From contig NC_065874.1 in NCBI RefSeq assembly GCF_933775445.1, forward strand, positions 31,070,501-31,134,500: a DNA stretch of 64,000 nucleotides, read 5' to 3'. Shown in pieces: positions 24,230 through 34,742 of the stretch (positions within the stretch are counted from its first letter, which is position 1; every line of letters starts with the position of its first letter). The translations under genes were made by a program, and so were the position numbers. Under the pieces are notes generated by a model. That model had not been told where the DNA came from. It saw only the letters and a list, made by a program, of their open reading frames with translations, and made no database searches. Source of the DNA: Argentina anserina. Its lineage: Eukaryota > Streptophyta > Magnoliopsida > Rosales > Rosaceae.

Positions 24230-25722
24230 GCCTCTCTCTGGTGGGACCCGTTCTCTCTCCTCCTCCTCCGACCTCCCTCCCAATCTGGTAAGAAAACCTA
24301 ACCTCTCCTTCCCTCACTCCTCTCTGTACATTTGTATCTCCAGACTCTTCAATTCGCTTCGCTCTGTTGCGTAGGTCAAGAAATTGAAGGCCAATCACGC
24401 CTGGTTCGTCGGCACAGTGAGCCTCTTCAAGCCGCTGAGTGAGAAATCAAAGGCCGCTTTGGATTCGCAGCTCGTCAAGATCGGCTCTCACCAGCTCGAT
24501 ATCAAGCCTGAGTTGAAGGACAAGGCTCTCACCATCAGCTCCTACTTGGTGAGCTTCGAGATTTTGATTTTGTGTTTATAGTTGCTTATCTTATAGAAAT
24601 TTGGATATTTTGTGCATTAATCTGTGGAAAATTGTACTCCTGATTGCTTTCATTTGCGTCGTCGATTGTCGTGTTGTGATGAGAGTTAGTTTGTGGTTAT
24701 CTCTTATGCATGTGTTGATTTACTATTATATTGAGCGGCAATAATGCTGAAGTGTACCAGGAGTATACTCATGCTTGCTTGTAAGTCATTAGTGAGAGCT
24801 AAAATCTCTAGGAGATTATGGATACTTTCTGAAGACTCTGGACAATGTTTGAAATTTGTACTTACTATTTGATGTTGGATGCAACAATGTCTCTGGGAAT
24901 TGAATCTGGAGAAGGAAGTGCTATTAAGGAGGAAGCACTGAAGTTGGTTTCTGATGGACTGGAGAAGAAATTAATATCTCTGCTGCAAGACCTATTTTCT
25001 TCCAGTCCCACTGATGAAATGGTATGTTCTAATGCTGGCGCTGATATTTTTGGTTATTATGTAATTGTATTGGCTTTACTGTTAAATATATGATCTCTAC
25101 TGGACCGTTTAGGTTATTAATCCCATTCATGTATTCTTAACTCTTTCATTTCAATTTTCTGGGTAATCGTAATATGAAATATTGAAAGTTGGTTAGCTTA
25201 ATCTTATGGTTCCTTGATTGCATGCCCATGTACACAAATGTGTATTTGCATATGCATACACCCATGCTTTTGTTTGAGAAAATAAAAATTATATAATTTT
25301 GTTTAAAGCCCTGATGTTAACTTGTCTGGATGTCTTATAGGATGTTGACTTTTTTAGTTTGTGGGCTGAGGAGACACTAATTGAAGACAATTTGGTTTTC
25401 GAAATTCTTTTCCTTGCTTATTACGAGTCACTTTGTACTTGTAATGGTGGAACATGAAAAGTTATATGCTTGCTCTATAAGGTATCTTGTTCTCTTTTTC
25501 AAACTGAATTTGTTCATAGAGTATTCTCTAGTCCCAATCCTTCCTCACAACCTTTGTGTTATAGGGGATTTTATCTGGGTCTTCTAACTTTTAAAAGCTG
25601 GGAACATCTACTGAAGCACTGCGATCCTGTTACCAAGCTAAAGTTCAGATTCTTCTAATTCTTATAGAAACCCTCGACCTGGAGAGTCTTCTCAAAATGG
25701 TCCATGATGAAGTACCTTTCAG
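24230..25722 (+). pseudogene. Captured, broken fragment of the nucleoporin gene NUP188
   Basis: Introns are retained. Pieces in order: LWWDPF (24236-24253) and DLPPNL (24270-24287), then a splice to VKKLKANHAWFVGT...LKDKALTISSYL (24375-24548); a third exon with KEEALKLVSDGLEKKLISLL ending at 25021; a fourth from 25341 with VDFFSLWAEETLIEDNLVF; and a fifth at about 25593-25722 with LLILIETLDLESLLKMVHDE. These match plant NUP188, a scaffold of the nuclear pore inner ring. Damage: a frameshift inside exon 1, loss of the exon with the usual LCLDEVQSY segment, and a TGA at 25456 where the tryptophan of the conserved QWKK motif belongs. It cannot make a working NUP188. Confidence 0.8.
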
Positions 25723-26009
25723 GTATTTTGCTACTTTGGATGCATTTACTTGCTTATGTTACCAAGTAAGATATCATGGATGAAATCAATTATTTACTGA
25801 TTTTAAAAATCTATATGGTACTTGAACACCTCATTTTTTGCACTAGGACAATGTTATTTCCTGGATCATGTCACCAAGTATGAACATGCCCTTAGGGAGG
25901 CTAAGGGATGAACTCTGTGTTTGTGAGGCAGACACATGCATGCTTTGACTGGTGGTCTGGTCTGGTCTTTCAATATCTGGGCTGGTCTTGCATCAAAAGC
26001 TTAAAATAC

Positions 26010-26123
26010 TGGTGCAGTGACTGGTGGACCTGATAGCATTAAGAAGTTCATAGCAGCACTCACTGAAGTTGCAGAGAAGAAATCTCAATCAATCCTAGAA
26101 ATGCAATCAACTCCAATGGAAGG
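26010..26123 (+). pseudogene. Second captured exon in the CACTA, origin not recognised
   Basis: An exon-like open stretch reads VTGGPDSIKKFIAALTEVAE and then KKSQSILEMQSTPMEG, with a possible donor after it. Codon usage looks coding and unlike the AT-rich flank. I could not assign a parent gene; it could be a divergent part of NUP188 or a second captured gene. Confidence 0.4.
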
Positions 26124-27462
26124 GTATGTGCATTTACTTGGACAGTAGGCTTTAGGAGCTCGTTTTTTAGGCATATTGCTAGTATCTATTCTCCTTCTTT
26201 TTATCTTAGACTCGGTTAGTATCTATTAGGGTCCTTTTGGACATGAATTATGTATATTTTGGGTAATGGCTTCTGCTACATTAGATACAACAATATTATG
26301 TTAGATTCTGACTAGGAAGTAGTCAAATCATGTAATTATTGTGGTCTGGAAATGACCCTTTTTGTATATTGCTCAATGAATGATGCAATGTGTAGCTATC
26401 TCATATTCAAATTGATTATAAATTTGATGGTTTGGATTTATTATTTTGCCGGGGTTGGATGTATGGAAACTACTGTGTTGTGAATGCACTACATGTATGC
26501 TCAGGTTGGATTGTAGTAATATAGGCACAGTTATTGTAAATGTCCCCATTTGATCTGGATAGGTATTTGTATTTGTATAACATGGACCACTAGTATGTTG
26601 TGTGTATGTACAATATCTATCATTCCACATGTATTAGATCTTTGAATACGTGGGGTCCACAAAATTTGGGGACACATGAATTAAATGTCCAAGTTAGCAA
26701 TAGGAACACCTTCAAAATGGACATTTGTGTTATGTGTCTCTATAGCTCAAAGGAAACACATATATGTGCCTTTAGATACTAAAGGGGACATTTGTTATAT
26801 GTCCCCTCATGCCATATTTCTAGTAGTGTTATTAAATTTACCCAAATCTCATATCAGTTGAATCCCTAAACCGATTAAAAGAAGAAACAAGGAATGACCT
26901 CAACACCTTCTGATCAGCCATTCAAGAGTGGAAGTACCATAGAAATCTAACACAAAAGTTACAGATTGATGACTCTGGTGGAAATGGACAAGAAGAGAAC
27001 TCACCGAAATATAAAGACAACGTCAATCCACTGCCATGCGTCCCTCTTTTTCCAAGGTTTTCGATCGATGTCTACGAAGCACAGCAGCAAAAATGAGGGA
27101 GAAGACGTGGATAGGGAACATCATTTTCACAATTGGTATTCGGTCGTAATTACAATGTACCCACGAGAGTACCTAATGGTATTTCTAAATATTCATTAAT
27201 TTGCGCTACAGTGACTCGCATGGAGAAGCCTAAGCGGCTTTTAGAAGGAGGGTAGGAGGAGCTTTGGCTTTTAGCCTTAAAAGCCATGGCTTCTTAGAGA
27301 AGCAGCGCATTTTTTGTTTACCAAACACATTTAGCCACTTTGCTTATAAGCGCCGGAGCATAAAAGCTCTACCAAACGCAGCCATACGGGGAGGGTATAA
27401 CTGCTGACGAGAACCCTTGAAATCCCTTATTCCTCTTCAACCGTTGAAACCGCACATACCTA

Positions 27463-28059
27463 ATGGATTTCGAAACCTCCATCTCCGCTATGGTATATCC
27501 AGAACTGAAGAGCACTCACAGACTCGGCATCGGCGTCGACTACTTCCTTACCTGGAAGGATAAAATAGGCTTCGTCCTGGTCGACAAAGACGTCGACTAC
27601 GTCCTCACAGACCCAAAGCCCCTGGAAGACGACGTCGCTGGCCATAAGAAGTGAATCTGCGACTACCGCATCGCCCGGCACCTCATTAGAGGCTAGACGA
27701 TTACTTGTACACGTCCTACGACAAACACGAGACAACCAAGTCCCTCATGGACGCTCTCACTTCCGCTTTCACCAAACCCTTGATGTCGAAGCGAATGACC
27801 AAGCTCCGAACCTACGTAGGGCACAATATGGCCGAGGGAAAACCGGTCATTGAGCACATTCTGGAGATGGGTTATATGGCTCATGAATAGCGTGCCAGAG
27901 AGTTGGGATGATGTGATGACCACGGTGAGGTTGAACATGGATTTCGATAATTCCAAGTCGGGTGAACCGGATCTGAGTTTGGACAAGGTTAGCAGCAGGC
28001 TCAAGGAGATTGGGGCAATGAAGGAGGAGGAGGAGCTCAAGCAGAGGAAATATATGTGA
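27463..28059 (+). pseudogene. Third UBN2 gag-like copy, broken
   Basis: Recognisable in three frames. 27463-27651 gives DYFLTWKDKIGFVL, DVDYVLTDPKPLEDD and HKK, then TGA where copies 1 and 2 have the tryptophan of HQKW. 27705-27887 gives MDALTSAFTKPLMSKRMTKL and AEGKPVIEHILEM. After a deletion, 27886-28059 gives NSVPESWDD and LDKVSSRLKEIGAMKEEEEL. It is more diverged than the other two and lacks any UBP sequence. It lies directly outside the Harbinger-like element. Confidence 0.75.
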
Positions 28060-29992
28060 ATAATAGTAAAATACTGTAGGCGTTAACAAAAACTGGTGCT
28101 GCAGCTGGTTTGCATTGTAGATTCTTTTAGGGTTGGTTAAAGATAGAAGAGAATTGGAGTAGTTTGGTTAATTATAATTTTTTTCTTTCTGGGAGTCTGT
28201 CAACATGTGTACAGAGATTATAAATGTTCTATATGGATTGTATATGTATTATTAGCTTGTATCTTGTATTTGTGTGGGATGCCCCCCCCCCACCCCGGCG
28301 AATTTTAATTCTTTTGAACAAATCTGTGATAACTGATAACTACTTTCCCCTATATGTTCACCTTATAGTCTTTTCTCTATCTGCTTCGACTGTCCATATC
28401 AGCTAAACAGGTTCTCTCACTCTTGTCTCTTCGAGCCATTCTGTACGTCACAAATTTATATTCTTCTTTTCTATTGTTTTTTTTTTTGAGAATTTCTTCT
28501 TTTCTATTATAATTCTGCTCGCTCCTAGCATCTATCTTTTACTATGTGTTTGGAAAAGGATATTATGTTAGACTGCTCAAACGTGTTGTTGTATAGACTA
28601 TAACTCTATGATCGAGATCGAGCCTGTCGGAGATGGTTTTAGCGGCTATTAGTAGGACAGTTGTAGACCAATTAATGAGTTCCAAAGATGCTGATAATGT
28701 AGAGTTGGGGCCATTCATATCCTTGCTATTCAACTATGTGTTGGTGTGAGCAATGGACTTATAATCTTATACTAATTAAGACTATATTCTTCTCAAAAAA
28801 AAAAATTAAGACAATATTCTTTCTACTTACTACAATTTGCATCCATGAGTTTTGATTATATTGGAGGGAAATCTAACATTCTTTTAACAGATTTCCATGC
28901 CAGTTCACTCTCACCACTGGCTAACCCAAATAATGCATTTATCCCTGAATTTGATTCTATTTCATGGTTTGCTAACACTACTAATTAAGACTAGGGTTTG
29001 TTGTAGGCTGTATCCCAGCTCATATTTTTGGAGTAAAAAAATTGAGTATATACCTATAGCTGCCCAAGAAAAATTGAGTTATTTATTATGTTTTTTTTTT
29101 TGTTTCTTTGCTATATTTTTATGTATTTATTTGTTATATTTTTCTAGGTTTCTCTATCAACACAAAGTACATATAATAATTAATTTCACTTGAATCTCAG
29201 TCTTTTATTTTGTTTCAACAGACGTAAGCTATCATTTTCATATTAAAATTATCACTGCTCTGCTATGAAATCCTTAAAAGAAAATTGAGCTCGTGTTATT
29301 GAATCCTAGATCCATCCCTACGCATGGCGTTCGTCTGGAAATTGACAATGCCATCTTTACCTGTTTCCATTCTAGATGCATGCAGTTTGAGATCGATTTG
29401 CTGTTTACTTTGTTCTCGTTAAGGATTTGTAATCACTACTTACTACTTAAAGCAGTGTTGGAATTTGACATTTGCTAGTTATGCCTGTGTTTGTCTTCTG
29501 TTTTTAGAAAAAAAATATTTGCATGTCAGGATCGATGAATTATCGTCTCTCTCTCTCTCATCACGCAATACAGAATGAACTAATGAAGAACGAAAGAAAG
29601 AAGATGACCTTATATAGAGCTGCTATAGGCAGGTGCATAATTCTTTGATTTCTTTTGGTCGGCAATGTACGTATGGAATATGGTTCTTTGCTCAAAGTCT
29701 CAAACTATGATCTCGCTGCCTGCCGAAGTAGACTTTGTGCATGGATCATTGAGCAGTGAACGAGGACATGATATTATTGTTCAATTTCTACTGCTCGACA
29801 AGGTCTGTAACTGAACCCACATGATGGAACTATAACCACATGAAAATTATCCCAGTACAATTTATGAAAGGAGAGGAACTGAACGCGCATCACATTGGAC
29901 CTAGCTAAAACCGTAAGAAAAAGAATAAATCGACCAAAAAACAGACAAAAAGAAGAGTCTTAATCCAAACTCAGAGCACTGTCAGCAACTAA
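28060..29992. other. AT-rich intergenic stretch
   Basis: No gene or tRNA seen. It contains a C run at about 28281-28296, T runs near 28475 and 29091, and a CT run near 29550. Short frames here are not supported by codon bias or by any recognisable family. Confidence 0.5.
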
Positions 29993-30065
29993 TCCGTTGT
30001 AGTCTAGTTGGTCAGGATATTCGGCTCTCACCCGAAAGACCCGGGTTCAAGTCCCGGCAACGGAA
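29993..30065 (+). tRNA. tRNA-Glu (anticodon CTC)
   Basis: Acceptor stem TCCGTTG pairs with CAACGGA. The anticodon arm TTCGG-CTCTCAC-CCGAA places CTC at positions 34-36. The T arm CCGGGTTCAAGTCCCGG contains a standard B box, and the D arm AGTCTAGTTGGT the A box. No CCA is encoded, as expected for a nuclear gene, and a T-rich Pol III terminator (GTTTTTC) follows at about 30068. It has no intron. It lies about 350 bp beyond the SGF11 stop codon. Confidence 0.96.
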
Positions 30066-30413
30066 TTGTTTTTCTTTTCTATATGCAAAAGCTCACTTCA
30101 AAGTAAAATCCAATCAGGCATTTGAACATTTTCTTTTCTCTTGGGCAGATTAATTTTCCTCATAAAAGGTAGAATCAACTTCCACACTCTGAAAGACAGG
30201 AGAGGGATACTGTATAAAAGGTGTTCTTCATACTCAGAAAGTACTAATGTGGTCATATCCCAACTAAATCTCCGGTCAGTTTATCTGTTAATCTGAAACC
30301 GACAGAAGCGTACTCAAAATCACATTTCCTTTCCATAAACATGGGAAACTACGCAGATATACAAAATGCCTCTTCCCAGTAGCTTGTAGAGAACACCAGA
30401 GCTAAAAGTTGTT
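30066..30413. other. Spacer and SGF11 3' UTR region
   Basis: Between the tRNA and the SGF11 stop codon (gene on the minus strand). It presumably contains the SGF11 3' UTR. No other feature seen. Confidence 0.5.
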
Positions 30414-31622
30414 TCATAACTCTTCCAATGCACCATTTGAATACTCCTCACCTCCAACACCAGATGTACCATTTGGTAGCCGGCTTGTGCTGTTGGAATT
30501 TGAATGATTGGAGTATGTGGAACTAGGGTTGACTCGTGTATGCCGAGTCTGTGCCGCTGTGCTACTTCTTGTCACCTTCAGACGAGCCTTTCTACCCTGT
30601 GTTGGAGGAAAAACAGACTTCAGTTTCCATCACAGCAAAGTCAACAAGGTAAAAAAGAAATTAAACAAAGAAGAGAGCATAAGCTCACCTTTCCCATACA
30701 CTTCTCCAAATGAGGAGCAAATCTTCCAGCCATGATAGTTCGGCCACAATTCATGCACTCAAATATTTCACTGGCTACAGGAGGATGAGTCTGTCCAAAT
30801 ATGTCGACTACGTACTTCCCATTTGCTTCACTATTATTACTAGGATCAGCTACCCTTACCCGTGCTTGGGCTGAAAGCCTCATTTCCTCTTCCTCTTCTT
30901 CAAAATTTCGATCAAGTCCCAACTTTGCTATTCGATGACACTCAGATGCAACATCAACGATAATGGAATCTAGTAAATCCCCAAAAATGTCATTAAGCTG
31001 CAAGGACAGACCAGAAAAGAACAAAATAATGAGAGAAGGACTGACTTATATATGTTTATTATGAAAAGGATTGAATCAAATTCTTTCGCACTCACAAGAA
31101 CGGTTCCCCAACATAAAGAACAGCCCTATAGACTATAGTACCCAAGTGGCAACTTGTGACGATCCATCAAGGACAGCTTTGAAAATCTTGTATATATGCA
31201 TACAATGCAATAGTTTGTATCTCCCAACTATCTCAATCAAATTCAAAGTTTGGTTTTCCATTGTTAAGCTACATTTTGAACAAGATCAGGATTAATCTAC
31301 AGAACACAACCCTTGTACATTAGATTTCATCGTTTTCCGAAAAGGATATGATCATCAAACCAAATCATATTACAATGGATAATTTACTAAGTGCAAACCT
31401 GCACTGTTAAACACAATCAAATACAGAATCCAAATAGCAATCACACAAAAAAAAACACAACCAAGAATTTGATGAAAAAAAGATGCAATCTTTAATACCT
31501 AACCACATTGCTGAATCAGACCCAAAAACCAAAACCAAAAGGGTGTTCCCTTTTCGATGAAAATGTATGCATACCTGTGCATCAGAAGTTGAAGAAGTAC
31601 TGTCTTCGTTAGGAAGCGACAT
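30414..31622 (-). CDS. SGF11: SAGA-associated factor 11 (SGF11), histone H2B deubiquitination module subunit
   Basis: Minus-strand coding exons 31622-31575, 30997-30689 and 30596-30414 give 179 residues, the usual plant length. Exon 1 is MSLPNEDSTSSTSDAQ. Exon 2 carries the N-terminal helix FGDLLDSIIVDVASECHRIA, an acidic run, KYVVDIFGQTHPP, and the zinc finger CMNCGRTIMAGRFAPHLEKC (C-x2-C-x12-H-x3-C). Exon 3 is a Ser/Asn-rich tail. SGF11 links the ubiquitin protease UBP22 with ENY2 so that SAGA can remove ubiquitin from H2B in chromatin. A likely 5' UTR intron (about 31635-31809, GTAAGT donor) precedes the start. All splice sites are canonical and the gene looks intact. Confidence 0.95.
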
Positions 31623-32030
31623 GCTTTATATAACCTGTCAAAGAAAACAGGGTTTCAATTTAGAACCAAAAGCAGCTACAAACTTTAATTGTAAGTTCTT
31701 GTTACATGAAATCTCAGCGTGATCGGAATGAGTTCATTGTTCATATATATTAGAGGAAGAGAGATGCTTTATGTGTGAAACAGAGATGGGAAAAGAGAGG
31801 AGGACTTACTGTTGAGGAAAGTGAAGCAAGAGCTGCTACGAGACCAAGGTTAGAGAGAAAGAAACGAGAGAAAAATTTGATCCCAAATCGATGGGTTTAG
31901 GAGGAAAGGAAGGAGAAGGGCGAAAATCAGGTGTGATAGGGTGCATCTGTTATTTGCTGTAACGAGTAGGAGCCTGCCAGGTTAAGTTGAAATTGGTAAA
32001 ATAAAATAAAAAGATGAAGTTATTAAAAAG

Positions 32031-32102
32031 TTCCATTGCCGGGAATCGAACCCGGGTCTCCTGGGTGAAAGCCAGATATCCTAACCGCTGGACGACAATG
32101 GA
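32031..32102 (-). tRNA. tRNA-Glu (anticodon TTC)
   Basis: Reading the minus strand: acceptor stem TCCATTG pairs with CAATGGA. The anticodon arm TCTGG-CTTTCAC-CCAGG gives TTC at positions 34-36, and the T arm is CCGGGTTCGATTCCCGG. A TTTTT terminator lies at 32025-32030. It has no intron and no encoded CCA. It sits just upstream of the SGF11 transcription unit and is transcribed in the same direction, so the two do not face each other. Confidence 0.96.
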
Positions 32103-33517
32103 TTTATATTAATAGCCCACCAAACATTAATTAAATCAAATACTTCTTAGCATAGTGATTTGAATTCAATGGTAAACTTGGGACATTTTTATCATAGAAT
32201 TCAAGCATTCAAATGTTTCGGTTGCCTCCTATCAATTTGATAGTTCTCTATGCTCAATGGTTGAACAAGCCAGATAAGAAACTGATCATAGCATAGAATT
32301 TAACAAATGTATCATATGAATCCAACCGTTCAAATTTCTCAATTTCCTCCTATTAATTTGATTTCCCTCTATGGGAGATTGGCTCAGTAATCAGACAACA
32401 CAACAGACTCATATGACAGAATCTAACAAAAACGTTATTCACTTGCCTCCTATTAATTTGATTTCCCTTTGTGGGGGATTTGCTCGATAATCGGATCGGA
32501 AAAGGTAGACAATAGACTCATATGACAAAATGTAACAAGAATGATTGTCAATGATTAAAAAAGTTTCCATCGTCTCCTATTACTTTGATATTCCTCTATA
32601 TGAGATAGGCTCAATAATCGGACTCCGACAGAATGTAACAGAAATGTCATTGGAAGCGGACATTTAAAATTTTCAATTGCCTTCTACTATATTGATTTCC
32701 TTCCATTTAAAATAGTGTATACTTATATCTAATGCTGGATAATTAGCTATATTGAAAATTTGAAGAGCCTCATCTGGGTAACAAAAATAGATATATGAGC
32801 TTTGATTCCAATATGTACCTCCCTCATTTGGTATAAAATTTGGGGGTTAATTAAATCCTGATAAGGAGGTGGGATCCCACATTCGTTCTAATTATTTTGA
32901 TGTGCTAGTAAATGAGGGAATTCGTTCATCCTCATCGTTGATCTCAATTTCATTACAAGTAAATAAGACATGGAATTACAGAATCTTGAGATCTTCGGAA
33001 GAGTGTAAATCAACGATAATTCTGTATCAACTATTCCAATTGAGAAGACACCTTGTGATATAGGATGAGCCAAGTAAAAGCACCGAATTAATCAATTGAT
33101 GGATTGAACACTTGAGCCGTTGTGCATGAGCACGACGCGGTGGTTGCTTGGAAGGATATAGCTTAGAACCCCACGCGGTTTCATGAATAGAAATCACTAT
33201 CAAGCTTCCATAAAAGTTAGGTCCAGAGTGATGGTAAGACCCATGACCTTGGGTAAAATCCAAACAACCACCAAAAGGATAACAACAACTGAAGCTCTGG
33301 CCTTACATGATTCAGGACAGAACATCACCATCCATGTATGGTAATCAGACGCCACTCCCCTTCATAAATCTCTTTAACGCACCCAGATTCATACAACCAA
33401 GTAATTAATATAGTCCAACATTTCATACTAATTAACAGTTAAGAAAGGACTGGTAGAATAATTTTTTATAACTTAGCAAACAAGAGAAAGATAGCTAGCT
33501 GGCTAGCTTTTGTGCAG
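32103..33517. other. Intergenic region including a degenerate tandem array
   Basis: The first 600 bp hold the array listed separately at 32215-32720. The rest is AT-rich spacer and the probable promoter of the small membrane-protein gene. No further gene is supported; short frames on both strands lack coding character. Confidence 0.45.
32215..32720. repeat. Degenerate tandem repeats, about 100-127 bp per unit
   Basis: Five diverged units can be anchored on CCTCCTATTAATTTGATTTCC-like blocks starting near 32225, 32346, 32446, 32573 and 32680. They are followed by TATGGGAGATTGGCTCAATAATC- and GACTCATATGACA-type blocks. It looks like an old local amplification. Confidence 0.6.
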
Positions 33518-33916
33518 ATGATATTAGCTCTAATGCCAACATGGGCAGCTGCAGCTCATCACAGACTTCCCGCCATGTCATCAGCAGCACCTGCCATGGC
33601 TCCCAATAATCAAGATGGGATTCTGCTCTTGGATGATAAGCACTTTGCTTTGCATGGGGAGATCATGTTAGTGGTGGTGGTTGTTCTTTTCTTCGCTTTC
33701 GTTTCCTGCCTCGCGGTGGTTTTTCGTCTCCGGCGAGCTAGGGCAGTCGAGGAAGACTTGGTGTCGAAGAAGCCGTGCGACTGTTTTGAAGTGCTATGCA
33801 ATTCAGTGAGGAAGAAGAGGAACAAAGGAGATGAGGATGCAGCTACACCAGAAGCTCCGCTGAGGGGCAATGATGAGATACCAGAAAGAGTAGTAAGACT
33901 ACCTCATCAGAAGTAG
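33518..33916 (+). CDS. Small single-span membrane protein, function unknown
   Basis: One exon, 132 residues from the ATG at 33518. The first 45 residues are Ala/Met/Pro-rich. Residues about 47-68 (IMLVVVVVLFFAFVSCLAVV) form one strong membrane span, followed by FRLRRAR, a positive stop-transfer signal that puts the C terminus in the cytosol. The rest is charged, with KKPCDCFEVLCNSVRKKR (cysteines that could be acylated) and an acidic end. No catalytic domain is visible. Its position between SGF11 and FOLK matches, from memory, the uncharacterised Arabidopsis gene At5g58570, which supports it being a real conserved gene. An upstream in-frame GTG at 33512 is not a likely start. Confidence 0.75.
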   Translation: MILALMPTWAAAAHHRLPAMSSAAPAMAPNNQDGILLLDDKHFALHGEIMLVVVVVLFFAFVSCLAVVFRLRRARAVEEDLVSKKPCDCFEVLCNSVRKKRNKGDEDAATPEAPLRGNDEIPERVVRLPHQK

Positions 33917-34742
33917 ATGGAAATTATGGAATAGCTCTATTTGGTGTTTGCTTTGTATGGCTAGCCTTTTTTACTTTTAGTCCCTATTATTAGAGCTGTG
34001 GGCCTGTGGCTGTGAGCCTTTTAGTCCCTATCTTAGCCATTGTTAAATGTCTGGTTAACCCTCTACATTAATATCTTCTTTTTTTATTGTATGATTTTTC
34101 TTTCCGGTACTTATGAGTTGCTGGCTTGCTGCTTCAGTTGCCTCCAATAATCATCACCACTAGTTTTGGATAATTTTCTTTGTGACTTGTGAGATGAGAA
34201 AGCAGTACTGAAAGGGACAGTTTCTTAAAACTTGAGTTGGTACACGGACATAATCATTTGAAGGCAAATTCCACATTCCTGGGAGGATCTTTTGATCACT
34301 TTTAGCTATAGGCATAAGCAAAATAAGGTGTAGAAATAGAAATGGAAGCGAGTAATGCTTTAGACGCCATCTTCTGGAATTTGGTTTACTATCCAAGTCA
34401 AATTCCATCTACTATAATTTTTTTAAAAAAAGACAAAAAAGATGACAGAGATCACAAATATATAAGATACTTGGTGCCTCTAGTATAATTGGGTGCGGAA
34501 TTCAGGGAAGACAATGAATATATTGCACTGATCACACTGAATGTTACATATTACAAGAATTATGGTTGTCCAACCAAGCCGACCGGGTTGGCAAGTCACC
34601 TGCATCGTCATCTGAATTACAGAGATCTTGAGTATCTAAGGAGAAACAATGCTAGAGGACACAGCATACAACATTCAAGTTTGCCAAATGCAATTGATGA
34701 TCTTCCCTACAATCTGTTCCCTACAACTTAGGACTAAACAAA
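33917..34742. other. Convergent 3' flanks of the membrane-protein gene and FOLK
   Basis: The plus-strand gene ends at 33916 and FOLK, on the minus strand, ends at 34743. The space between presumably holds both 3' UTRs. I see no further gene. An 80-codon plus-strand frame at 34489-34731 has no recognisable domain and I treat it as chance. Confidence 0.45.

Larger units (their letters stand above)
23426..26828. mobile_element. Non-autonomous CACTA transposon carrying a host gene fragment
   Basis: 3,403 bp with diagnostic inverted termini CACTACTAGAAAT and ATTTCTAGTAGTG and a 3-bp TTA duplication (23423-23425 and 26829-26831). Sub-terminal regions carry repeated GTGTCCC / GGGGACA motifs (23490-23600 and 26655-26810), the usual transposase-binding arrays of En/Spm elements. 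No transposase frame is present. The interior contains exons of NUP188 and another captured exon, making it a transduplicating (Pack-type) CACTA. Confidence 0.92.
21553..27383. mobile_element. Putative PIF/Harbinger-like DNA element hosting a CACTA insertion
   Basis: Left end GGTTGTGTTTGGT and right end ACCAAACGCAGCC are near-perfect inverted repeats. Both are flanked by ATA (21550-21552 and 27384-27386). Sub-terminal sequence is also partly inverted (CTTTTATAAGTGGCTG near 21655; CTTATAAGCGCCGGAG near 27343). With the CACTA removed the element is about 2.4 kb. I found no transposase. ATA differs from the usual TWA duplication of Harbinger, so superfamily is uncertain; the TG-rich ends also occur in hAT elements. 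Confidence 0.5.

Noticed and set aside
34489..34731. 80-codon plus-strand frame
   Set aside because: Lies in the FOLK 3' flank, no family match, no upstream signal.
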